Source of the DNA: Hyphomicrobiales bacterium
GTDB taxonomy: Bacteria > Pseudomonadota > Alphaproteobacteria > Rhizobiales > Beijerinckiaceae
Direction of reading: 5' to 3'
NCBI GenBank assembly: GCA_019247605.1
Contig: JAFBAS010000152.1
Coordinates: 1-64,000 of the forward strand
Length of the DNA: 64,000 nucleotides
The position numbers and the translations under genes are program-made. Shown piece by piece: positions 45,653-55,079 of this stretch. The notes beneath the pieces are model-generated. The model was not told the DNA's origin and searched no databases. It saw nothing but the letters and a program-made list of their open reading frames with translations. How positions within the stretch are numbered: position 1 is the stretch's first letter; each line of letters opens with the position of its first letter.

Positions 45653-46486
45653 TCACTTCTCCCAATCAGGGGCCCAGGCGGGCGAAACGATGCGGCCTTG
45701 GGGAAGAGCGAGGCCGAATAGCGTTCGCATCTGCGCGTCATCAAGCGCGAAATCGAAGATCGCGATGTTCTCGGCGATGCGTTGCCGATTAGCTGATTTC
45801 GGAATGGCGATGACGCCTTGTTGCTGGATCTGCCAGCGCAGCAGCACCTGCGCGGGTGTCTTGCCGTGCCGCTCCGCGATCGCGGTGACCTTCGGATCGG
45901 CCAGAATGTCGCCGGCACGGCCGAGCGGACAGTACGAGGTGAAAGACACGCCCTTTTCGAGGCAAGCACCGATCACTCGCGATTGATCGAGCCTTGGATG
46001 GTATTCGCATTGGTTGGTGACCACAGGCTCTTCCGAGAGCGCCACGGCCTCGGCCAAAAGCGCGGGTGTGAAGTTCGAGACCCCCACATGGCGCGTGAGG
46101 CCCTGACGCTTGGCCTTCGCGAGCGCAGCCATCGAGCGCTTGAGCGGTATCCTGGGGCTCGGCCAATGAATGAGCAGAAGATCGACGTGATCGAAGCCGA
46201 GACGCTTCAGGCTTGCCTCAGCCGAGCGCTCGAGCTTGCCCTCGTCGATGTCGTCAGGGCCGACTTTGGTGGTGAGGAAAATATCGTCGCGCGGCACGCG
46301 CGAAGCCCTGATCCCGTCGCCCACGGATTCCTCATTGGCGTAGACGGCAGCGGTGTCGATATGCCGGTAGCCGCTCTCGAGAGCCCAAGCGACCGCCTGA
46401 GCGCATTCGTTCCCCCTCGCTGCCCAAGTGCCGAAGCCGAGGCTTGGGATCGAGGCCCCACCAGCTTCCACGTTATGCATCGTCAT
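45653..46486 (-). CDS. Aldo/keto reductase
   Basis: 277 residues from the ATG at 46486 with GGAG five bases upstream. The TIM-barrel shows GFGTWAARGNECAQAVAWAL, the first Asp-Tyr-Lys-His set (GYRHIDTAAVYANEE, Lys in FLTTKVGPDD, His in LLLIHWPSPRI), and the NADPH-binding end AIPKSANRQRIAEN. It reduces aldehydes or ketones (2,5-diketogluconate-reductase-like); the substrate is unknown. Its start overlaps the end of the upstream SDR gene by 14 bases, so both are probably translated from one message. Confidence 0.9.
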   Translation of the reverse strand: MTMHNVEAGGASIPSLGFGTWAARGNECAQAVAWALESGYRHIDTAAVYANEESVGDGIRASRVPRDDIFLTTKVGPDDIDEGKLERSAEASLKRLGFDHVDLLLIHWPSPRIPLKRSMAALAKAKRQGLTRHVGVSNFTPALLAEAVALSEEPVVTNQCEYHPRLDQSRVIGACLEKGVSFTSYCPLGRAGDILADPKVTAIAERHGKTPAQVLLRWQIQQQGVIAIPKSANRQRIAENIAIFDFALDDAQMRTLFGLALPQGRIVSPAWAPDWEK

Positions 46487-47300
46487 CTTTTCTCCACTGA
46501 TCGGCATTGTTGCCGAGCGCCGGCTCAGCCATGTTCGCCACGATATCGGGTGTCCTCCAGCCGAGATGCTGTCCGGAATCGACCGCGATGATCTGGCCCG
46601 TCACATGCTGGGCCTCGCTCAGATAAAGCACGGCGGCGCCTATCGCCTCGGGCCGCACGCGCTCGCCCAGGAGCGTTGCCGCAGCCTCGCGCAAGACACC
46701 CTCGTCGCCTTCGTGGGGGTTGGGGAAGGTCGGGCCAGGGGCGACCGCGTTCACCCGGATTTTCGGCGCGAAAGCCTGCGCCATAGTGCGTGTCGCGAAC
46801 CACAGGGCCGATTTGGCGAGCGCGTAGGAGAAGCAGCGCGGGTCGGGCTTCAGCACGCGCTGGTCCAGGATATTCACGATTGACGGTCGAGCGGAGGCGG
46901 GGGCCCGAACGGCGAAATCGCGCGAAAGCAAAAGTGGCGCACGCAGGTTGACGGTAATCTGACGATCGAAGGTTTCCGCGTCGAGTTTTCTGATGTCGTC
47001 TTCCTCGAAGATCGCGGCGTTGTTGACGAGAAGGTGAAGCTTGCCCACCGCGCCCTCAGCCGCGGCGACGAGGCCCGCGACCGCTAGGCTATCGGAAAGA
47101 TCGGCCTTGATCACATGCGCGCTCGCGCCGTTCAGCGAAAGACGCTCCGCGAGGAGGTGGGCCTCGCGCTCGGAGCGATGGCAGTGAATGGCGACGGCGA
47201 AGCTTTTCGCCGCCAAAGCCTCGACGATGGCTTGACCGATGCGGTGCGCCCCGCCGGTGACAAGGGCCGCTTTGGCCGAGCTTTCTGACATGCCCGTCAT
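46473..47300 (-). CDS. Short-chain dehydrogenase/reductase (pteridine-reductase-like)
   Basis: 275 residues from the ATG at 47300, whose ATGA overlaps the stop of the glycosyltransferase gene. The Rossmann motif is ALVTGGAHRIGQAIVEAL, the structural motif LLVNNAAIFEED, the catalytic Tyr-x3-Lys is in CFSYALAKSALW, and the C-terminal is AVAPGPTFPN. The GxxxGxG motif with His-Arg (GGAHRIGQ) resembles pteridine/dihydropteridine reductases and FolM. The last 20 residues are hydrophilic and overlap the aldo/keto reductase start. NADP would be the cofactor. Substrate uncertain. Confidence 0.85.
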   Translation of the reverse strand: MTGMSESSAKAALVTGGAHRIGQAIVEALAAKSFAVAIHCHRSEREAHLLAERLSLNGASAHVIKADLSDSLAVAGLVAAAEGAVGKLHLLVNNAAIFEEDDIRKLDAETFDRQITVNLRAPLLLSRDFAVRAPASARPSIVNILDQRVLKPDPRCFSYALAKSALWFATRTMAQAFAPKIRVNAVAPGPTFPNPHEGDEGVLREAAATLLGERVRPEAIGAAVLYLSEAQHVTGQIIAVDSGQHLGWRTPDIVANMAEPALGNNADQWRKDDDA

Positions 47301-48079
47301 TGCGGCTCGATTCCCTTGTCGCGCAGGCGCCGACGCTCCAGAGTCTTGGCGACGCGCAAATATCGGTAAAAGGCAAAATTCATGGCGGTCATGAAACCGT
47401 AAATGCCGCGAAGAAAGTGGCGGCGTCCGAAATAGGCCTTGAGAAAAGCTCCGGGGAATTCGAGGAAGACGCGAAGCGTCGTCACTTTGATGCCACGCGC
47501 CTCGAGATCGAGCACCTGCGCATCCGTGTAGCTATTGAGCTTCTCGAGCTGGTGGCCCAGCGAGCGCACCGAGATGTGGCGAATGCGGCCCTTGAGTCGC
47601 GCCACTTTTGCGCCGGGTACCAGATCGACCCGATCATGCACCGGGGAGGGATTGTAGCTCCCCTTGTCGCGCCGGTAGAGGCGCACGGGCGTGAGCGCGT
47701 AGCCCAAGGGATGGGGCTCATCTTCTCCTGGGAAAACCTCATGAATGGCGATTTCGTAGGCGTCTGCCTCCGGCTGGCCATGCGCGAAAAGCCCTGCGAT
47801 TTCTGCCCGGAGTGCCGGCGACAAGACTTCGTCCGCATCCAGATTGAGGAGCCAGGGGTGGCGGCATTCCCGTTCGGCAAAGCGCTTTTGTGGGCCATAT
47901 CCCGGGAATGGATGCTCGATGAGGCGCGCGCCATGTCGGCGTGCCACGTCCTGCGTGCCGTCATCGGAGCCCGAATCGACCACCACCACATCGCCTGCGA
48001 GATCGCCGAGCGCCTCGAGAACGAGCGGCAGCCGGTCGGCCTCGTTGTAGGTGATAATGAATACGGAAAGGGGGAGCAT
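47297..48079 (-). CDS. Family 2 glycosyltransferase (lipopolysaccharide core type)
   Basis: 260 residues. The GT-A fold begins with LSVFIITYNEADRLPLVLE, the nucleotide-sugar DxD-like site is LLNLDADEVLSPALRAEI, and the acceptor part has GYALTPVRLYRRDKGSYNP and the C-terminal AMNFAFYRYLRVAKTLERRR. It resembles WaaE/KdtX-type glucosyltransferases that decorate the inner core of lipopolysaccharide. It may act with kdsA-derived Kdo, though that gene is elsewhere. It begins a three-gene minus-strand set (glycosyltransferase, SDR, aldo/keto reductase) with overlapping starts. Confidence 0.87.
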   Translation of the reverse strand: MLPLSVFIITYNEADRLPLVLEALGDLAGDVVVVDSGSDDGTQDVARRHGARLIEHPFPGYGPQKRFAERECRHPWLLNLDADEVLSPALRAEIAGLFAHGQPEADAYEIAIHEVFPGEDEPHPLGYALTPVRLYRRDKGSYNPSPVHDRVDLVPGAKVARLKGRIRHISVRSLGHQLEKLNSYTDAQVLDLEARGIKVTTLRVFLEFPGAFLKAYFGRRHFLRGIYGFMTAMNFAFYRYLRVAKTLERRRLRDKGIEPQ

Positions 48080-48704
48080 GACCCGCGGTTCTGCCTCGCC
48101 GAAATTGCCGAATGTGACTCTCGCGATTTCTTGCCGATGATCCGTTCGGAAAGAAAGCGAGAAAGATCATGCCCTAAGCGAAGCGCAATTGGCATGTTCG
48201 CACCTGTCCGGCAAGCCGGGATCATGTCGATCGCGTTGATACCCCGAGTCGGTCATGACGCGCTCCGACCACACACAAAGCGCCTCCGGGAGAAGCTGCG
48301 CCCGAAGGGGTGGTTATCGGATCGTTAAGCGGGTCATGGGGTGGCTTGGTGCTACATAGCGATCCGGTCCACCCTCAAGTCCAATACACGCTATCAGGAT
48401 AATTAGAATTTAATTCAAATGCTTAGCGTTTGCGCTTGGCTAAGTTGCCCCCGCTCGTTCGGCTCCGCCGGGTTAACACCTGCTTAATTTGCATGGACGA
48501 AAGCGCAGTCATGCCTCAGGTGCAACACAATCTCGTCACAATGCCAGACCCGCTTGTTGCTCCGGGAGCACAGCCACCGGAAAGGGATTGAGCTAGAGCC
48601 ATATTAGAATTCGGTTCGATCGGAATTAGCGCCGTCGAACCGAACCAAATTCTCCGGCCGCGCGTTCATGAGAGCCGGAGCGGGTTGATGATGAGGAGAG
48701 CTTG
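48080..48704. other. Long upstream region of the outer membrane protein gene
   Basis: About 620 bases without a convincing gene. The part after 48400 is locally AT-rich and should hold the promoter and a leader of the outer membrane protein gene. It includes a perfect 10-base inverted repeat at 48610-48644. The left part (to about 48330) is antisense-coding-like but shows no domain. Confidence 0.6.
48610..48644. promoter_or_regulatory. Inverted repeat upstream of the outer membrane protein gene
   Basis: TTCGGTTCGA (48610-48619) and TCGAACCGAA (48635-48644) form a perfect 10-base inverted repeat with a 15-base spacer. It lies 60-95 bases before the start codon. It could be an operator or a stem in the mRNA leader. 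Confidence 0.4.
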
Positions 48705-49538
48705 ATGAAGAAGTTTCTTTTGGCCACGACGGCTTTGGCGATGTCAGGCATCGCGGCTTCCGCCGCGGATTTGCCGACCCGTAAGGGTGCGCCGATCGCC
48801 CCGGCCTACATTCCGGCCTTCACCTGGACGGGGTTCTACGCCGGTTTGAATGCCGGTGTGGGTTGGGCCAACAACAGCAACAACAACTTGCCGATCGGCG
48901 CCATCCCGGTTGGTGGCTTTGTTCCCTCGAGCAGCAACAACAATGCCGGCTTCGTGGGCGGCGGCCAGGTCGGCTACAACTATCAATTCGGCCTCGGGCA
49001 GGGCATGGTGATCGGTGGTGAAGCCGACATCCAATATGTCGGCATCGACGCCCGGCACAACCAGGTGCCGTTCACCTTTGCCAACACTCCGGGCACGACC
49101 TTCTTCCAGGGGTCGGGACGGAGTAATGGAAACTTTCTCGGCACGGTCCGTGCACGGCTCGGCTACGGCTGGGATCGGGTACTCGTCTACGGCACGGGCG
49201 GCCTCGCCTACGGCGATGTTGGTGGCAATCGTAACAACGGCGCCTTTGCGGTCACGAACGCCGGTTCTGTCGATCCGTTCACCGGCACGGTTGCGGCGAC
49301 CAATGTCACGACGCCTCTGGGCAACAATGGCTCCAAGACGCGAACCGGCTGGACCCTTGGCGGCGGTGTCGAATACGCCATCTGGCAGAACTGGACGATC
49401 AAGGCTGAATATCTCTATTACAACCTCGGCCACAGCAACACGAACTCGGTGCTGACGCCGTTCATCCTCACGAGCAGCCGACACAACGACACCTCCGGCA
49501 ACATCGTTCGAGCCGGCGTGAACTATAAGTTCTGGTAA
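48705..49538 (+). CDS. Outer membrane beta-barrel protein (Omp25/Omp31-like)
   Basis: 277 residues from the ATG at 48705, with GAGGAGAG five bases upstream. A signal peptide ends near ASAADLP. The mature part begins with the rhizobial motif PAFTWTGFYAGLNAGVGWA and has alternating strands with Gly- and Asn-rich turns (NNSNNNL, SSSNNNAG). The C-terminus IVRAGVNYKFW ends in the aromatic residue needed for insertion by the Bam machinery. Eight strands are likely. Probably abundant, with a long leader and strong terminator; small-RNA control is common for such genes. Confidence 0.92.
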   Translation: MKKFLLATTALAMSGIAASAADLPTRKGAPIAPAYIPAFTWTGFYAGLNAGVGWANNSNNNLPIGAIPVGGFVPSSSNNNAGFVGGGQVGYNYQFGLGQGMVIGGEADIQYVGIDARHNQVPFTFANTPGTTFFQGSGRSNGNFLGTVRARLGYGWDRVLVYGTGGLAYGDVGGNRNNGAFAVTNAGSVDPFTGTVAATNVTTPLGNNGSKTRTGWTLGGGVEYAIWQNWTIKAEYLYYNLGHSNTNSVLTPFILTSSRHNDTSGNIVRAGVNYKFW

Positions 49539-49562
49539 GCCCTTCTCGCCTTGAGCGAACAA

Positions 49563-49591
49563 ACCGGCGGGCCAAAAGCCCGCCGGTTTTT
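49563..49591 (+). terminator. Rho-independent terminator after the outer membrane protein gene
   Basis: ACCGGCGGGC (49563-49572), loop CAAAA, GCCCGCCGGT (49578-49587), then a run of T. A perfect 10-base stem. It lies between convergent omp and folC genes and can also serve folC on the other strand, where TTT follows after the stem. Confidence 0.9.
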
Positions 49592-49639
49592 GCTTGCGTC
49601 ATTCGCGAGGGACGCTTCCCTTCATCCGCCATGTTTCTT

Positions 49640-50968
49640 TCACCGCGGCGGGGTACCGTTAGCGGAAAGCACCTCTCCTGAGAAGTAAAGCGAGCCGGCA
49701 AGAAGGATGCGGGGAGGAACTTCCCACGCCCGCGCCGCGATTTTTTGAAGCGCCGCCTTGATGCTCGCCGCTTCCTCGGCCTTGAGCCCCGCCTCACGAG
49801 CGAATTCGACGACTTCCCGCGAAGGTCGGCCCGCCGTGCTCGCCGCCATCGGCACCGCGAGAAGCTGCGATACGAGCCCGTGAAAGGGCCGAAGGAAGCC
49901 CGCCGTATCCTTGGTGGACAGCATCGCGGCAACCATGACGAGAGGGCGGGGTGAATGGTGCTCGAGATCGCCCATCGCGGCGGCGAGCACGCGTCCGCCA
50001 TCCGGATTGTGACCGCCATCGAGCCAGAGCTCGGCCCCCTGGGGAATCAACGCGACGAGCTTGCCTCGGGTAAGGCGTTGCAGTCGCGCCGGCCATTCGG
50101 CCGAGCGAAGGCCGCTTTCGAAATGGCTGGCGGTGAGCGTCGCCAGCTTGGCGGTTCGCAAGGTCGCAATGCCGGTTGCGGCGTTGATATGCTGATGGCG
50201 GCCAGGCAGGCGCGGCAGCGGCAGATCGAGGAGGCCTGCATCATCCTCGAAGACGAGGCGGCCATTTTCCTCCCGGACGTGGAAATCCTCCCCGCCGAGC
50301 ACGAGCTTCGAGGCGCTTCTCTGCGCTTCGCGCCGCAGGACCAATTCGGCTTCCGGGTAGTCTTGCGGCGCGATGATGGCGGGCGCACCCCGCTTGAAAA
50401 TGCCGGCCTTCTCGCGCGCGATCTCTTCGAGTGTCGAGCCGAGCCATTCCTGGTGATCGAGCCCGATCGAGGTGATCACGGTGGCGGCAGGGGTGCGAAC
50501 CACGTTGGTGGCGTCGCCGCGTCCCCCGACACCGACCTCGAGCAAGGTCACATCGGCCGGATGGCGGGCGAAGAGCAGGAAGGTTGCCGCCATCGTGATC
50601 TCGAAAAAGCTGATCTCGCCACCCGCGTTGATGCGCTCGCAGCGTTCCAGCGCCTCGACGAGCTCTTCCTCCCCCACGAGCTCGCCGGGCGCATCCTTGC
50701 GGCCGAGCCGTATGCGCTCGTGAAAGCGCACGAGATGCGGAGAGGTGTGCACATGGACCGCGAGGCCCGCCGCCTCGAGCGTTGCTCGCATGAAGGCGAC
50801 TGTCGAACCCTTGCCGTTCGTCCCGCCCACATGGATGACGGGCGGCAAGCGCAAATGCGGATCGCCGAGCGCGCCGAGCAAGCGCTCGAGCCGCCCCAAG
50901 GAAAGGTCCAGCTTGCGCGCATGCAGTTCCAGAAGACGCTGCAGCACGACATCCGACGATTGCTTCAT
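49640..50968 (-). CDS. folC: Bifunctional folylpolyglutamate/dihydrofolate synthase
   Basis: 442 residues from the ATG at 50968; the open frame continues upstream but adds a low-complexity part that the family lacks. The ATP loop is IHVGGTNGKGSTVAFMR; the ligase motifs are HTSPHLVRFHERIRLG, LLEVGVGGRGDATNVV and ITSIGLDHQEWLGSTLEEIA. The C-terminal Mur-ligase-like domain has LWLDGGHNPDGGRVLAA. It adds glutamate to dihydropteroate and folates. It lies downstream of accD on the same strand (131 bases). Confidence 0.95.
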   Translation of the reverse strand: MKQSSDVVLQRLLELHARKLDLSLGRLERLLGALGDPHLRLPPVIHVGGTNGKGSTVAFMRATLEAAGLAVHVHTSPHLVRFHERIRLGRKDAPGELVGEEELVEALERCERINAGGEISFFEITMAATFLLFARHPADVTLLEVGVGGRGDATNVVRTPAATVITSIGLDHQEWLGSTLEEIAREKAGIFKRGAPAIIAPQDYPEAELVLRREAQRSASKLVLGGEDFHVREENGRLVFEDDAGLLDLPLPRLPGRHQHINAATGIATLRTAKLATLTASHFESGLRSAEWPARLQRLTRGKLVALIPQGAELWLDGGHNPDGGRVLAAAMGDLEHHSPRPLVMVAAMLSTKDTAGFLRPFHGLVSQLLAVPMAASTAGRPSREVVEFAREAGLKAEEAASIKAALQKIAARAWEVPPRILLAGSLYFSGEVLSANGTPPR

Positions 50969-51099
50969 GGCGGCCCGGCGCGGTTTCGCCTCGCTTTTGC
51001 GAATTTCAAATTTGAATAGCGCGCTGGCGCGGCTGCGCAAGTCGGACGGCCTATGCGCCACGATGGGATCGGCGCAAAAGTTACGCGAGGGCGAAGGTC

Positions 51100-52014
51100 C
51101 TATTCGGCAACGTTCGCGAGCGCCTGCTCCTCGACCACGGGCATGGCCGCGAGTTTCGGCGCGTGCATCAGCAGGCGGCAAAGCCGGCCGAGCGTCGCCC
51201 GCACTTCGGCGCGCGGCACGACCATGTCCACCATGCCGTGCTGCTTGAGGTATTCGGCTTTTTGAAAGCCGTCCGGCAACTTCTCGCGAATGGTCTGCTC
51301 GATGACGCGCGGACCGGCAAAGCCGATGAGGGCGCCTGGCTCGGCGATGTGCACATCGCCCAGCATCGCATAGGAAGCGGTGACGCCGCCGGTCGTCGGA
51401 TCTGTCAGGACCACGAGATAAGGCAGCCTCGCCTCGCGCAGTCTGCGGACGGCGACGGTGGTTCGCGGCATTTGCATAAGCGACAAGATGCCCTCGTGCA
51501 TGCGCGCTCCGCCGGCGCTCGCAAACAGAATGAGCGGGGTGCGCCGTGCGATCGCCGCGTCGACCGCGGTGATGATCGCCTCGCCAGCAGCCATGCCGAG
51601 CGAGCCGCCCATGAAATGGAAATCCTGAACGGCGATCGTTACCGGCATGCCCTCGAGGGTACCGTGCACGACCTTGACCGCATCCTGAAGGCCTGTCTTC
51701 GCCTTCGCCTCCTTGAGGCGCTCCGAGTAGCGTTTCGAATCGCGGAATCGGAGCGGATCGACGGGCACCTCGGGCAAGGGTACATCCTCTTGCGAACCTG
51801 GATCGAGCGTGATCGACAGGCGCTGCGCGGCCGTGATGCGCATGTGATGATTAGAGCCGGGGATGACCCAGAGATTGGCTTCCACATCCTTGTGGAAGAC
51901 CAATTGACCCGTCTCCGGGCATTTGATCCAAAGGTTCTCGGAGGTTTCCCGCCGCAGAAGGCTGCGGATCTTGGGACGCACCACCGTGGTGATCCAGTTC
52001 ATCGGCCCATCCAT
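51100..52014 (-). CDS. accD: Acetyl-CoA carboxylase carboxyltransferase subunit beta
   Basis: 304 residues from the ATG at 52014 (a second ATG at 52002 is also possible). The carboxyltransferase core has [57 protein letters not shown] and [17 protein letters not shown]. The N-terminal zinc ribbon of E. coli AccD (four Cys) is reduced here: only one Cys remains, in [14 protein letters not shown], while the second pair reads WVIPGSNHH. The same loss is familiar in Rhizobiales AccD. It joins AccA to make malonyl-CoA. It follows trpA by 116 bases. Confidence 0.96.
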   Translation of the reverse strand: MDGPMNWITTVVRPKIRSLLRRETSENLWIKCPETGQLVFHKDVEANLWVIPGSNHHMRITAAQRLSITLDPGSQEDVPLPEVPVDPLRFRDSKRYSERLKEAKAKTGLQDAVKVVHGTLEGMPVTIAVQDFHFMGGSLGMAAGEAIITAVDAAIARRTPLILFASAGGARMHEGILSLMQMPRTTVAVRRLREARLPYLVVLTDPTTGGVTASYAMLGDVHIAEPGALIGFAGPRVIEQTIREKLPDGFQKAEYLKQHGMVDMVVPRAEVRATLGRLCRLLMHAPKLAAMPVVEEQALANVAE

Positions 52015-52130
52015 CGCGTTTCACCGCCTGAAGGCGGAGAGGGTCAATTCGCGATATAGCACGATGCCTCGAAAACCCTCCAGCTTCGTCGCGTTGGCCC
52101 GATCAGGCGAAAAACGCCTCGCGCGATGCT

Positions 52131-52963
52131 CTAAGCCGCCGCCTTGCGCACGGCCGCGACGCCTTTCGCCAAAGCGCGCACGAGATTTGCGACGGCATCG
52201 ACCGTTTCGGACGTGGCGCGCCCTTGCCCGTCGAGCGAAGTCCGGACCGCTTCGACGAGCGAGGAGCCGATCACGACCGCGTCCGCGGCTTCGGCGACCG
52301 CCGCGGCATGTTCGGGCGTCTTGACGCCGAAGCCGACCGCGACCGGGAGGGGCGTGTGGCGCTTGATCCGCGACACCGCGGCCGAGACCGCACCGAAATC
52401 GGGAGTCGCGGCCCCCGTGATGCCGGTGATCGAGACGTAATAAACAAAACCTCTGGTGTTCCCGAGCACCTTGGGGAGCCGCTTCTCGTCGGTGGTGGGC
52501 GTCGCGAGGCGGATGAAGGCGAGGCCGGACTCGAGCGCCGGCAGGCAGAGCTCGTCATCTTCTTCGGGGGGCAAATCGACCACAATGAGACCATCGACCC
52601 CCGCCGCCTTCGCGTCGTCGAGAAAACGCGCGACGCCGTGGATGTAGATCGGGTTGTAATATCCCATCAGGATGATCGGCGTCTCGCGGTCGTGCTCGCG
52701 AAAATCGCGCACCAGCGCGAGCGTCTTCACGAGCGTTTCTCCTCCCTTGAGCGCTCGCAAGCCCGAGGCCTGAATCGCCGGGCCATCCGCCATCGGATCG
52801 GTGAAAGGCATGCCGAGCTCGATGATGTCGGCTCCCGCTTCCGGCAGGGCCTTTACGATCTCGAGCGAAGTCGCGTGGTCAGGATCCCCCGCTGTGACGA
52901 AAGTCACGAGCGCGGCGCGCTCGCTCGCGCGGCATTGCTCGAAACGAGCGGAAAGGCGCGTCG

Positions 52964-52967
<4 letters not shown>
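52131..52967 (-). CDS. trpA: Tryptophan synthase alpha subunit
   Basis: 278 residues. Motifs are [41 protein letters not shown] (with the catalytic Glu and Asp), [16 protein letters not shown], and the phosphate-binding [14 protein letters not shown] with [10 protein letters not shown]. It splits indole-3-glycerol phosphate to indole, which is channelled to TrpB. The start overlaps the trpB stop by four bases (ATGA), so synthesis is coupled to keep the subunits equal. Confidence 0.97.
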
Positions 52968-54187
<1,220 letters not shown>

Positions 54188-54206
54188 AGGCTTCTCCTGC
54201 GTTACC

Positions 54207-54851
54207 TCAAGCCGCGGCGGCGCGGGCGGCGCGAACGAAGGCTGCGATCATGGCCTCATCTTTTAGGCCGGGCGCGCGCTCTACGCCAGAAGAGACGTCG
54301 ACACCGCCCGGTCGCGCGACCCGGATGGCCTCGCCGACATTGCTCGCATCGAGCCCTCCCGAAAGCATGAACGGCGCAGGCGTCACAAAGTCCTCGAGCA
54401 AACGCCAATCGAAAGCGAACCCGTTCCCGCCCGGATGTGCCGCATCAGCCGGCGCCTTGGCGTCGATGAGAATCCTGTCGGCATTGACGTATTTTCTTGC
54501 CGCCTCGAGATCCGCGCGGCCCGCAATGCCGACTGCTTTCATCAGCGGAACCTTGAACTTCGCGCGCAAATACTCGATCCGCTCCGGTGGCTCTCCACCG
54601 TGCAATTGGAGGAGATCGGGCCGCAACGCATCGATGATGTCACAGACCGTGCTTTCATCCGCATCGACGGTGAGCGCCACGATGGCGGCGCGCCCGCGTG
54701 CGCTCTTGCCGAGTTCACAAGCCTTTCCGAGCGAGACATGGCGCGGACTTCTCTCAAAGAAGACAAAGCCGACCATGTCGGCGCCGGCATCCACCGCCGC
54801 TTCGACCGAGCTTTGCGTCGAAAGTCCGCAGATTTTCACGACAAGCGACAT
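54207..54851 (-). CDS. trpF: Phosphoribosylanthranilate isomerase
   Basis: 214 residues, TIM barrel. It begins with [20 protein letters not shown] (the catalytic Cys in KICG), then [21 protein letters not shown], and has [24 protein letters not shown] (with the catalytic Asp), and [16 protein letters not shown]. It isomerises phosphoribosylanthranilate in tryptophan synthesis. It is the first gene of trpF-trpB-trpA and is divergent from the MHS transporter, with 228 bases between them. Confidence 0.96.
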   Translation of the reverse strand: MSLVVKICGLSTQSSVEAAVDAGADMVGFVFFERSPRHVSLGKACELGKSARGRAAIVALTVDADESTVCDIIDALRPDLLQLHGGEPPERIEYLRAKFKVPLMKAVGIAGRADLEAARKYVNADRILIDAKAPADAAHPGGNGFAFDWRLLEDFVTPAPFMLSGGLDASNVGEAIRVARPGGVDVSSGVERAPGLKDEAMIAAFVRAARAAAA

Positions 54852-55079
54852 ATCCGACTCGATTGCGATAGTTTCCGTGCCTCGCCGCTCCCCCTCTTCA
54901 CGGTTCTCCTATCACAATCGTGAACCCGGGATCGAGGGCGGGGCCAGGCCGGCTGAGCGTCTGTGTCGTCCGCCTTTCTCTCGTTCACCCTGGAGTTGAT
55001 GGACAGCGAACGCGAATTGTCTCACAATCGCCTGAAAAGGGCCGCGATTCGTCGCCGCTTCAGATGAAGGGACAGATCC

